A DNA stretch of 7,700 bases from XYD2-FULL-39-9 sp964363685 (GTDB taxonomy: Bacteria; Patescibacteriota; Patescibacteriia; Magasanikbacterales; GWA2-37-8): positions 1 through 7,700 of the forward strand of contig CAYIJG010000050.1 of NCBI GenBank assembly GCA_964363685.1, read 5' to 3'. The notes beneath the pieces are model-generated. The model had not been told where the DNA came from. It saw nothing but the letters and a program-made list of their open reading frames with translations, and searched no databases. The first letter of the stretch is position 1, and each line of letters begins with the position of its first letter. A program made the translations under genes and the position numbers. Positions 1 to 5,575 of this stretch are shown here, piece after piece.

Positions 1-132
1 GATTCCAAAACTGCTGGTACCGGCACAGGCACAGGCGCATCGTTTAGCGCTGACGAACCAGTCACTGGAGCCAGTAGTGGCCCGCAAGAAGTTATTGAAG
101 AAGAAGTAAAAGTTGAAGATATTCCGTTTTAA
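1..132 (+). CDS. ssb: Single-stranded DNA-binding protein SSB, C-terminal end (partial)
   Basis: The open frame runs in from the left edge and ends in D-I-P-F and TAA. The 43 visible residues are a low-complexity Gly/Thr/Ser stretch (alternating T-G near residues 7-12), then an acidic run (EVIEEEVKVED) and the hydrophobic tip. This is the typical intrinsically disordered SSB tail whose acidic tip docks partner proteins of replication and repair. The OB-fold that binds DNA lies outside the window. The identification is strengthened by rpsR starting 16 nt after the stop, since rpsF-ssb-rpsR is a widespread bacterial operon. Only the tail is seen, so paralogy cannot be judged. Confidence 0.9.
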   Translation, partial: DSKTAGTGTGTGASFSADEPVTGASSGPQEVIEEEVKVEDIPF

Positions 133-148
133 TACATTGTAAAAAATT

Positions 149-385
149 ATGCATACTAATGCCCAATCTAGAGAATTAGCACCAAAAGATAAGCCTTGTT
201 ATTACTGTGTAAACAACAAGTTAGTTGTAGATTACAAAGATGTTAACGTTCTTAATAAATTCATATCTTCTTATAAGAAGATTGCCCCTCGCAGGCGCAG
301 TGGCCTGTGTGCCAAGCATCAACGCCAGGTAGCCACCGCTGTCAAAAGAGCTAGACAAGCCTCGCTAATACCATATACTGCCTAA
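149..385 (+). CDS. rpsR: 30S ribosomal protein bS18
   Basis: A 78-residue protein of normal bS18 length, a primary component of the small-subunit platform next to bS6. The core is recognisable as KDVNVLNKFIS followed by the basic segment KKIAPRRRSGLCAKHQRQVATAVKRAR, which contacts 16S rRNA. It carries a full set of potential zinc ligands (Cys17, Cys20, Cys54, His57), so it resembles the zinc-binding 'C+' form rather than forms that have lost the cysteines. It follows ssb by 16 nt without an evident Shine-Dalgarno and is very likely in the same transcript. A Rho-independent-type hairpin follows its stop by 13 nt. The ATG at 149 gives a standard N-terminus. Confidence 0.97.
   Translation: MHTNAQSRELAPKDKPCYYCVNNKLVVDYKDVNVLNKFISSYKKIAPRRRSGLCAKHQRQVATAVKRARQASLIPYTA
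352..379 (+). promoter_or_regulatory. Candidate internal promoter for the epmA-like gene
   Basis: TAGACA (352-357), a 16-nt spacer and TATACT (374-379) lie in the last codons of rpsR. Both boxes are one base from the sigma-70 consensus. A start near 386 would put the hairpin at 399-414 at the very beginning of the transcript, just before the ATG at 425. This matters because there is no room for a promoter between that hairpin and the gene. The prediction rests on sequence match alone. Confidence 0.45.
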
Positions 386-396
386 TCAAAATAATA

Positions 397-417
397 AGAG
401 CCCCGAAAGGGGCTTTT
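397..417 (+). terminator. Rho-independent terminator after rpsR (or leader hairpin of next gene)
   Basis: A 6-bp stem AGCCCC/GGGGCT (399-404 with 409-414) is closed by a GAAA tetraloop and followed by TTTT (414-417). It is a short, GC-rich canonical terminator with a brief U-tract. It ends only 7 nt before the ATG of the next gene, so it may also act as an attenuator or a leader structure. Confidence 0.75.
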
Positions 418-424
418 AAAGTTT

Positions 425-1465
425 ATGAGTAATTGGTCTGAATTAAAAAATACTCCGCGCTTGAAAAACATTTATGATACTCGGATTGAGATTATTAAAT
501 CAATCCGGGAGTTTTTTTGGTCGCAAGGTTTTGTAGAAACAGATACACCCGTCGCAGTGCGACTAGCTAGCCAAGAACCATATCTTAATCCAATATCAAT
601 CAACGTTCATGATCCAAACGGCAAGTCAGAAAAGTTTTATCTGCGTACCTCGCCAGAATACGCATTGAAAAAATTGTTGGCAGTTGGATATGAAAAAGTT
701 TTTGAAATTGGTAAATGTTTTCGAAATTTTGAAAGTTTTGGCGGTAATCATAATCCTGAATTTACGATGTTGGAATGGTACCGAGCGCCAGGCAAGTACC
801 AGGATTTTATGAATGATATGGAAAATTTATTTAAGTATGTAGGAGAAAAATTGGGTGTAAAAGTATTAAAGTATAAGAATAAAGAAGTTAATTTTTTTGA
901 GAAATGGGACAGAATGAGCATGAAGGAAGTGTGGCAGCAGTTTATTGGAATAAAATTAGATGATTATCTGGAGTTAAGTCAAATGCAACAATTGGCAAAA
1001 AGTAAAGGTTATACTGTAGATAGCGGTGATGCTTATGAAGATTTGTTTTACAAAATTTTCTTAAATGAGATTGAACTGAATTTAGGTAATGACAGGCCAA
1101 TTTTTATCTATGATTTCCCGGCACAGATGACTTCTTTATCTAGGCTGTGTGAAAACGATAGTCATTATGCTGAAAGAGTTGAATGTTATATCGGTGGTTT
1201 AGAAATGTGTAATGGTTACGGTGAACTCACAGACGCCCAGGTACAAAAGCAGAAATTAGAAGAAGATATGGCCAAAAGAAAAGCTTTAGGTAAAGAAATT
1301 TGGCCAGTTGACCCCGATTTTATCTCAGCCATAGTGGGCCTGCCTGCCGAAGCTTTAGTGCAGGCAGGGGTTGCCATGGGCGTAGATCGTATGGTATTAT
1401 TGTTTACCCGAGCCAAAGATTTGAATGAGGTTATATTTGGATCGGTTAAAGATCAAATTGATTAA
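425..1465 (+). CDS. epmA: EpmA/PoxA/GenX-type elongation factor P lysyltransferase (class II LysRS paralogue)
   Basis: A 346-residue protein containing only the class II lysyl-tRNA synthetase catalytic core. The N-terminal anticodon-binding OB domain of true LysRS (about 500 residues) is absent, as in EpmA (about 325 residues). Visible motifs are the substrate segment RTSPEYALKKLL (74-85), motif 2 FEIGKCFRNF...HNPEFTMLEWYRA (93-121, Arg100 and Glu112) and motif 3 GVAMGVDRMVLLF (315-327, Arg322). The GGLEMCNGYGEL block (257-268) before motif 3 is also characteristic. In characterised bacteria EpmA adenylates (R)-beta-lysine and transfers it to a lysine of EF-P; the gene for EF-P is next (110 nt downstream), which strongly supports this role. 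No EpmB (lysine 2,3-aminomutase) gene is visible here, so the actual amino acid donor is unknown. The start at 425 has no Shine-Dalgarno. Confidence 0.9.
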   Translation: MSNWSELKNTPRLKNIYDTRIEIIKSIREFFWSQGFVETDTPVAVRLASQEPYLNPISINVHDPNGKSEKFYLRTSPEYALKKLLAVGYEKVFEIGKCFRNFESFGGNHNPEFTMLEWYRAPGKYQDFMNDMENLFKYVGEKLGVKVLKYKNKEVNFFEKWDRMSMKEVWQQFIGIKLDDYLELSQMQQLAKSKGYTVDSGDAYEDLFYKIFLNEIELNLGNDRPIFIYDFPAQMTSLSRLCENDSHYAERVECYIGGLEMCNGYGELTDAQVQKQKLEEDMAKRKALGKEIWPVDPDFISAIVGLPAEALVQAGVAMGVDRMVLLFTRAKDLNEVIFGSVKDQID

Positions 1466-1490
1466 TTATTTTAACTTGAATTAGACGAAT

Positions 1491-1545
1491 GGTCGCTTGG
1501 GCGACCCACAAATAATACGAATACGATATTCGCATAATTCGTGGG
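1491..1545 (+). promoter_or_regulatory. Structured leader with two mutually exclusive hairpins before efp
   Basis: The 92-nt gap holds a 6-bp hairpin GGTCGC-TTGG-GCGACC (1491-1506). It overlaps a longer imperfect palindrome, 1505-1545, made of CCCAC/GTGGG (1505-1509 with 1541-1545), an AT-rich middle with mismatches, and CGAATA-CGA-TATTCG (1518-1532). The two cannot form together because C1505-C1506 belong to both. There is no U-tract, so this is not a terminator. It could be a regulatory leader or a copy of a dispersed palindromic repeat. Confidence 0.5.
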
Positions 1546-1575
1546 CAACAAGGCCATTTGCATTATCCTTATTAT

Positions 1576-2142
1576 ATGTCCTCAACCTCAGAAGTTAAAA
1601 AAGGAGTCGTTATCCGTCAAGCTGACGATTTATTCGTTGTGGTGGAATTTCAACATGTTAACCCCGGCAAAGGCGCTGCTTTTGTACGCGCTCGCATGAA
1701 AAGTCTTGGCACAGGCAAGGTGCTGGAAGTCACATACAAGACCAGTGAAAGCGTGGATATTGTGCAGGTAGATTTCCGCACCATGCAATTTTTGTATAAG
1801 AGCGGTGACAATTTTGCCTTCATGAATATGGAAAGTTATGAGCAAATAGAGATGAACGGTGATTTGGTAGGTGATGAAGGCAAATATCTCAAAGAGGGTT
1901 TGGATGTGGTAGTTGGTCTATATGAAGATAGACCAGTAAGTATTGAATTGCCAAAGAAAATTAAATATAAGGTAGTAGAGGCTCCACCAGCGGTGCGCGG
2001 AGATAGCGCTACTGGCAACGTAACCAAAGAAATTGTCTTGGATAATGGTTTACATGTGCAAGCGCCAATCTTTATCAAAGAAGGTGAAGAAATTTTGGTT
2101 AATACTGAAACCGGGGATTATTCTGCTCGCGCTAATGCCTAA
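1576..2142 (+). CDS. efp: Translation elongation factor P
   Basis: EF-P binds between the P and E sites and relieves ribosomes stalled on polyproline. The 188-residue product has the usual length and three-domain order: KOW-like domain I (about 1-62), OB domain II (about 65-125) and OB domain III (about 128-185), ending in GDYSARANA where many homologues have GxYxxR. The modification loop reads PGKGAAF, with Lys32 as the expected acceptor. I chose ATG 1576 because it places this lysine at position 32 as in other EF-Ps; an in-frame TTG at 1558 would add six residues (MHYPYY) and has a weak AAGG 5 nt ahead. It lies just downstream of the EpmA-like gene, so modifier and substrate are paired. A strong terminator follows 18 nt after the stop. 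Confidence 0.96.
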   Translation: MSSTSEVKKGVVIRQADDLFVVVEFQHVNPGKGAAFVRARMKSLGTGKVLEVTYKTSESVDIVQVDFRTMQFLYKSGDNFAFMNMESYEQIEMNGDLVGDEGKYLKEGLDVVVGLYEDRPVSIELPKKIKYKVVEAPPAVRGDSATGNVTKEIVLDNGLHVQAPIFIKEGEEILVNTETGDYSARANA

Positions 2143-2155
2143 ATTAAAATAATTT

Positions 2156-2190
2156 AAAAACACCCGACTAATTTAGTTGGGTGTTTTTTT
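2156..2190. terminator. Bidirectional Rho-independent terminator between efp and the lipoprotein gene
   Basis: A 10-bp stem, CACCCGACTA (2161-2170) with TAGTTGGGTG (2174-2183), includes one G-U pair and a 3-nt loop. It has a run of eight or more T on the right and A5 on the left. It lies between convergent genes and has a U-tract in both directions, so it probably ends both transcripts. Confidence 0.9.
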
Positions 2191-2207
2191 TGTTTTTAAA
2201 ATTTTAT

Positions 2208-2960
2208 TTATTCCACCACAATTGTCCCAGTCATGGCTTTATGCCCAGCGCCACAAGGGACATTACAGTTGAAGGTAAAGGTGCCAATTTTGTCGGCGAC
2301 AAATTCTACAGTTTTAGTTTCGCCTTTGTCGAATTTTTCATCAATCCCAAAATCAGGAAGATTGAATCCGTGGGCAACATCAGTGCTTGTTAATTTCAAT
2401 ACAACTTTATCTCCTTTTTTAACTTTTATAACTGAAGGGGAGAAGGACCATTGTTTGGCAGTGATAATAAATTCTTTGCGGGCGCCAGCGGATTCTTCGG
2501 CAGGACTGTCTTTTTTGATTTCACTTGGGTTTGAAATATTAAATTCTTGCATGATAACTTGCTGGTCTTTAATGACTGGCCCGTCGGTGCCAGGAGATTC
2601 AAACGCGCCCTTAGGTTCGCGATCATAGTGTAACATCGCTACCAAAGTAGGGGTCACTTTATTTTTATCAACCGTGATTTTTATTTTTTTATCTGTGCCG
2701 GTAGGTAGGGCAGTATAACCAATTATTTCGCCGATTTGTTCATTGTTTTTGTTGTGGATGGCAACCCAACCATCTTGGTCAATAGAGGCTTCTTTTATTA
2801 CAACTTGGTTATTTTCTGGTAGAGATTGGTTTTCCACAGACACAGCCGGTCCGGCCGACTCATTATTTCTTGAGCCTGTGAATACATTTTTACTGCATCC
2901 AGCGCCCAGTAGCGCTAAAGTGGCTAGGGTTATAGCCAAAACCGAGAGTTTTTTGTGCAT
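2208..2960 (-). CDS. Lipoprotein with DUF7282-like domain and C-terminal CuA-type cupredoxin domain
   Basis: A 250-residue exported protein. Residues 1-21 are a lipoprotein signal peptide (KK, a hydrophobic core, then LLGAG) with Cys22 as the lipidation site. A Ser/Asn/Pro-rich linker leads to a domain at about 52-142 (DGWVAIHNKN...VTPTLVAMLHYD...DGPVI) that resembles the DUF7282 family known from exported archaeal and bacterial proteins. The C-terminal domain, about 161-250, is a cupredoxin with QWSFSP, His197 in DVAHGF, and Cys232-x3-Cys236-x3-His240-x2-Met243. That is the ligand pattern of the binuclear CuA site of cytochrome oxidase subunit II; the glutamate usually found between the two cysteines is absent (sequence NVP). 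No oxidase gene or transmembrane hairpin is present, so it is more likely a free-standing electron-transfer or copper-binding lipoprotein. A near-consensus promoter sits about 32 nt upstream. Confidence 0.85.
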   Translation of the reverse strand: MHKKLSVLAITLATLALLGAGCSKNVFTGSRNNESAGPAVSVENQSLPENNQVVIKEASIDQDGWVAIHNKNNEQIGEIIGYTALPTGTDKKIKITVDKNKVTPTLVAMLHYDREPKGAFESPGTDGPVIKDQQVIMQEFNISNPSEIKKDSPAEESAGARKEFIITAKQWSFSPSVIKVKKGDKVVLKLTSTDVAHGFNLPDFGIDEKFDKGETKTVEFVADKIGTFTFNCNVPCGAGHKAMTGTIVVE

Positions 2961-2991
2961 ACGTGTATGGGTTAAAAATTAGCGTATAGGT

Positions 2992-3020
2992 AGTATACTG
3001 TTAGTTGACTTTTTTGTAAA
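2992..3020 (-). promoter_or_regulatory. Sigma-70-type promoter for the cupredoxin lipoprotein
   Basis: Read on the minus strand, the -35 is TTTACA (3020-3015), the spacer is exactly 17 nt and the -10 is TATACT (2997-2992). Each box is one base from consensus. The expected start near 2985 leaves a leader of about 25 nt before the ATG at 2960. It overlaps the plus-strand promoter at 3005-3032. Confidence 0.75.
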
Positions 3021-3032
3021 TTCTAGTAGAAT
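3005..3032 (+). promoter_or_regulatory. Promoter for the tRNA-Gly(UCC) locus
   Basis: TTGACT (3005-3010), a 16-nt spacer and TAGAAT (3027-3032). It ends 32 nt before the first tRNA-like element at 3065; the corresponding distance at the second tRNA-Gly locus is 31 nt. It shares DNA with the divergent promoter at 2992-3020. A 7-bp inverted repeat, GTTGACT (3004-3010) and AGTCAAC (3054-3060), includes the -35 box and might be an operator, or chance. Confidence 0.6.
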
Positions 3033-3064
3033 ATTCAGGTGGATAGATTTTTTAGTCAACCAAC

Positions 3065-3188
3065 GCGGGTATCATATAATGGTTATTATACCAGTTTTCT
3101 CCCGATTATGACTTCGGTCATAATCGTGGATCCTCGATTTTCCGCCACAGGAAAATCGGGACAAACTGGTAGTAATACATAGTTAAAC
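3065..3188 (+). pseudogene. tRNA-Gly 5'-half with a 62-nt palindromic insert in the anticodon and no 3' half
   Basis: 3065-3098 matches the first 34 nt of the downstream tRNA-Gly(UCC) at 28 positions, including the complete D-arm. Within the anticodon loop a 62-nt segment (3100-3161) is inserted; removing it restores CCAGTTTTC|CAAACTGG, identical to the anticodon arm of the functional tRNA. The insert starts with TCCCGATT and ends with its complement AATCGGGA. Inside are a 9-bp hairpin with a C(UUCG)G loop (3104-3125) and an 8-bp hairpin GATTTTCC/GGAAAATC (3135-3157). After ACTGG there is no T-arm and no strand complementary to the acceptor GCGGGTA, so a cloverleaf cannot form. Either it is a dead tRNA-Gly hit by a small palindromic element, or a remodelled structured RNA. 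It lies in the predicted tRNA precursor. Confidence 0.65.
3100..3161. repeat. Small palindromic insert within the tRNA-like element
   Basis: A 62-nt segment bounded by an 8-bp inverted repeat, TCCCGATT (3100-3107) and AATCGGGA (3154-3161). It folds as a junction: a TCCC/GGGA stem, hairpin 3104-3125 with a UUCG tetraloop, and hairpin 3135-3157 with a 6-nt loop. It interrupts an otherwise intact tRNA-Gly(UCC) anticodon arm between the two C residues of the anticodon. The size and inverted ends suggest a MITE- or REP-like element; it is far too small for a group I intron. No target duplication is evident. Confidence 0.5.
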
Positions 3189-3270
3189 GCAGATGTCATA
3201 TACTACGGTATATGACACTACTCGTCGGTAATAAAAAATAAAGTAAACTTTATTTTTTGCTACACTCCTC
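3189..3270 (+). ncRNA. tRNA-Gly-5'-half mimic unit (single unit before tRNA-Gly(UCC))
   Basis: An 82-nt unit that begins with the first 14 nt of the adjacent tRNA (GCAGATGTCATATA). It continues as a perfect 10-bp hairpin, TGTCATATAC (3194-3203) with GTATATGACA (3208-3217), capped by UACG. A short TAC/GTA motif with CUCGUCGG follows, then a perfect 11-bp AT-rich hairpin AAAAAATAAAG/CTTTATTTTTT with a TAAA loop (about 3232-3257). The unit ends in CACTC (3263-3267) exactly 3 nt before the mature tRNA 5' end. Two units with the same architecture precede the other tRNA-Gly gene. I know of no described RNA family with this form. Confidence 0.6.
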
Positions 3271-3342
3271 GCAGATGTCATATAACGGCTATTATCCCAG
3301 TTTTCCAAACTGGTGACACGGGTTCGACTCCCGTCATCTGCT
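3271..3342 (+). tRNA. tRNA-Gly(UCC)
   Basis: A complete 72-nt cloverleaf: acceptor GCAGATG/CATCTGC (3271-3277 with 3335-3341), a D-arm containing ATAACGGCTATTAT, anticodon stem CCAGT/ACTGG (3297-3301 with 3309-3313) with loop TTTCCAA, and T-arm ACGGG-TTCGACT-CCCGT (3318-3334). Anticodon UCC (3304-3306) reads GGA/GGG glycine codons. The discriminator is U (3342), normal for bacterial tRNA-Gly. CCA is not encoded (TCACA follows), unlike the tRNA-Gly(GCC) in the same window. No terminator separates it from the 672-residue gene starting 37 nt later, so co-transcription is possible. Confidence 0.97.
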
Positions 3343-3379
3343 CACATTTTAAATTTCAGAGTTTTGTAATAATTATTTT

Positions 3380-5398
3380 ATGGCAAAACCAGGATTAGAA
3401 TTTCGTCCGTTTCCTCAAATTCCGCGTTGGCAAACCAGCGTGGAAGATGGTGTAGAGGTGGATGAAAATAATGGGTTCGCTCCAGATGAGCCAGCACTCG
3501 AAGGGCTACCTCAATCGCCAGAGAATTCAATTTTTTTGAGCACGCCTGGTCTTATTAAGGCGGCTGAATTAGCGTTAGGTTTTAAAAGTGCTAGGAAGCA
3601 CGAGGAACAAAAACAAATTGCCGAAAAGGTTGCCGTAGAATTTATTAATAAACCTCGCGAACTGATTGATATTCTTGACGCTCTCAATACCTTTTCAGAA
3701 GTAAATGCTTATGGAGATAAAAAAGGGTTAAAAAAGATCAGCAAAGAGATAGAGAAGGCAACCGAGAAACTCTCGATTCCTGCAGATGCAACGGTTGCAG
3801 AACGATGGTTGTCTGTATACGCAGAGAGTGGTGTGTATAGAAATTTAGCAGAAACTATACTTATTAACTCTTTAAGAAGTTGTCATAATGAGAGCTCCTT
3901 TTCAGAAATGCTTTATAACCTTGCCTTAGGAGGATTGAGGAGTAGTAATGAAAAAATTGTAAAGAAAACTATACAGATATTAACTTTCTTTACTCCTATC
4001 TTACCACTTGGTGGGGATATGGCAAATCTATATGCGCGGATGATTTTTTCTGAAGATTCCGACATCTCTTCTCGTGGAAAAGAGGTAGAGAGAGTAGTGT
4101 TTACGATAGCTGAGTTAAGGGCTCCTGAATTGATAGAAAACATTGAGAAACTGAGGACAAGATTTATTAAAAGTACGGGGGGAAAGATAATGACGACGTT
4201 AGGTGGTGAGGCAAATCCGAGAGTTAATGAAGTTATGATGGCTGACAGAATTGAACAAAAACGTAGTCGATTAACTCCAGAAGAGCATGCAATATTTCAA
4301 AATGAGTACGAGCAAGCAGTGCTAAATGAGACCGTAGGAGATATTTTAAAAAGTTTGGAAGGAAAAACAGGTGCACCACAAAGCAAGTTAGCGCAATTGT
4401 TTATAAAAATAGGTATTAATAGTTTTCGAGATTTTGACATATGGAGAAAAAGTAAAAGGTCTGTAGGAGAATTAGCGCAATGGATAGTTGATATCAGCGC
4501 TGAAGAATTAACACGGCAAGGCGAACCAACCATCGCTGTTCATTTTCCTGGGGTCAATACCACGATTGAGGGTGGTTCGCCAGAAAAGATGCGTCTTATA
4601 TTTAAGAAAACTAAAGACCTAGAAACAAAAGCACCAATGGAAGATGAGAAGTATTGGCAAACATTTGCTCATCTGTTGCCATCAGAATTTGACAAACCAG
4701 AAGATCGTGAGCGTGCGTTGTCCAATTTACGTGAACTTAATGTTAAATATGCGGAGGATCTATCTCGCGACACTATGCATCTGTTGAGCCCTCGCGGGGA
4801 CATTATTGCTATCGAAGATCCGATGCTAACGGGTTTGGGTATTACAAAGATTGAATTTCACATGGATGATCGCGATAAACGTGACACGGAAGTGACACTA
4901 TATATTGGTAATGTCCAATATAAGATTCTCCTTGATCAGTATGCGGCCTTACGTAATTTTAAAAATCCAGATCAACCGATAACATTACCTTTAGACGGTG
5001 AATTTATTCGGGCGGTAATCCTTGCCTATGCTCACGCTGTTCGTTGTACTGAATTTCCTCAAGAGGAAAACGGTGGTGAAGGTGAAGGAAAAAATAAAAT
5101 AAGAGGTGGCCGTCGCGCTCATCTTAGAATTTTGCCTAAAAGAAACAAGCCAAGAAGAGAACAAATTGCTCATATTTTGAAAAAATATGGAGTAGATATT
5201 CTTCGTATGAATGCAGAACGGCTTGTGAGACATATTGAGAATGGTGAACCAGAGGGGGAATTTTCTCTTGCCACCTATGTATCTGAAGTAGAACCGCTTG
5301 AAGTAGGTGGTCCGCCAGTTAAGCTAAATGCACCACAAACTACAGAGCGTATGCGTGCTGTACTTAAATTACCTTCACTTGCATCATCTGTTGGTTAG
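3380..5398 (+). CDS. Large orphan protein, 672 residues, function unknown
   Basis: I do not recognise a family. The N-terminus (1-50) is Pro/acidic and probably disordered. Residues about 55-340 look helix-rich and charged, with repeated Leu-rich helices that could be an alpha-solenoid or coiled-coil-like part (inference). The middle, about 385-540, has more beta character (IAVHFPGVNTTIEGG, KIEFHMDD, DTEVTLYIGNVQYKILLDQY). At about 560-595 an acidic Gly-rich stretch, EENGGEGEG, is followed by a strongly basic one rich in Lys and Arg, suggesting contact with nucleic acid or acidic partners. There is no signal peptide or membrane segment, so it is presumably cytosolic. The start at 3380 has no Shine-Dalgarno. 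It sits directly behind tRNA-Gly(UCC) and ends before a terminator at 5457-5484. Base use is like the native genes. Confidence 0.8.
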   Translation: MAKPGLEFRPFPQIPRWQTSVEDGVEVDENNGFAPDEPALEGLPQSPENSIFLSTPGLIKAAELALGFKSARKHEEQKQIAEKVAVEFINKPRELIDILDALNTFSEVNAYGDKKGLKKISKEIEKATEKLSIPADATVAERWLSVYAESGVYRNLAETILINSLRSCHNESSFSEMLYNLALGGLRSSNEKIVKKTIQILTFFTPILPLGGDMANLYARMIFSEDSDISSRGKEVERVVFTIAELRAPELIENIEKLRTRFIKSTGGKIMTTLGGEANPRVNEVMMADRIEQKRSRLTPEEHAIFQNEYEQAVLNETVGDILKSLEGKTGAPQSKLAQLFIKIGINSFRDFDIWRKSKRSVGELAQWIVDISAEELTRQGEPTIAVHFPGVNTTIEGGSPEKMRLIFKKTKDLETKAPMEDEKYWQTFAHLLPSEFDKPEDRERALSNLRELNVKYAEDLSRDTMHLLSPRGDIIAIEDPMLTGLGITKIEFHMDDRDKRDTEVTLYIGNVQYKILLDQYAALRNFKNPDQPITLPLDGEFIRAVILAYAHAVRCTEFPQEENGGEGEGKNKIRGGRRAHLRILPKRNKPRREQIAHILKKYGVDILRMNAERLVRHIENGEPEGEFSLATYVSEVEPLEVGGPPVKLNAPQTTERMRAVLKLPSLASSVG

Positions 5399-5400
5399 TT

Positions 5401-5437
5401 GGTAAGTACTAGTTTTGATATCATGCACTAAACAGCT
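5401..5437 (+). repeat. Imperfect direct repeat, copy 1
   Basis: The segment starting GGTAAGTACTAGTT and ending in TGCACTAAACAGCT matches 6710-6745 at about 29 of 37 aligned positions with one gap. Both copies are directly followed by a Rho-independent terminator, and together they bracket the GC-rich gene. Ends that can pair weakly (GTTT/AAAC here, AGCT/AGCT in copy 2) suggest a small foldback. Confidence 0.6.
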
Positions 5438-5456
5438 CGCCATCAAAACACAAAGA

Positions 5457-5484
5457 AAATACTGCTAAACTTAGCAGTATTTTT
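5457..5484 (+). terminator. Rho-independent terminator after the 672-residue gene
   Basis: An 11-bp stem, AAATACTGCTA (5457-5467) with TAGCAGTATTT (5472-5482), a 4-nt loop and a T-run to 5484. It lies about 60 nt after the stop codon at 5398. Confidence 0.85.
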
Positions 5485-5494
5485 AGTTCTATCA

Positions 5495-5523
5495 TTGACA
5501 TAAAGTTATTTTTTTGCTATATT
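5495..5523 (+). promoter_or_regulatory. Near-consensus sigma-70-type promoter for the GC-rich gene
   Basis: TTGACA (5495-5500), a 17-nt spacer and TATATT (5518-5523): the -35 is perfect and the -10 is one base off. The predicted start near 5530 gives a leader of about 110 nt. The leader holds a 7-bp hairpin ATTATTC/GAATAAT (5529-5548). Confidence 0.75.
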
Positions 5524-5575
5524 AATTCATTATTCTTTTGAGAATAATTATCTGTTTTGTCCTAAGTTAAGTATT

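Noticed and set aside
3100..3161. Group I intron or archaeal-type intron in the tRNA anticodon loop
   Set aside because: 62 nt is too short for a group I intron, no bulge-helix-bulge is evident, and the 3' half of the tRNA is missing, so splicing would not give a functional tRNA.
3232..3257. Terminator upstream of tRNA-Gly(UCC)
   Set aside because: The stem is entirely A/U except one pair, the T-run is inside the stem, and the matching hairpin in unit B1 has no T-run, so it fits a unit helix better.
3040..3270. T-box riboswitch responding to tRNA-Gly
   Set aside because: No T-box sequence or antiterminator is visible, and what lies downstream is a tRNA gene, not a glycine-related coding gene.
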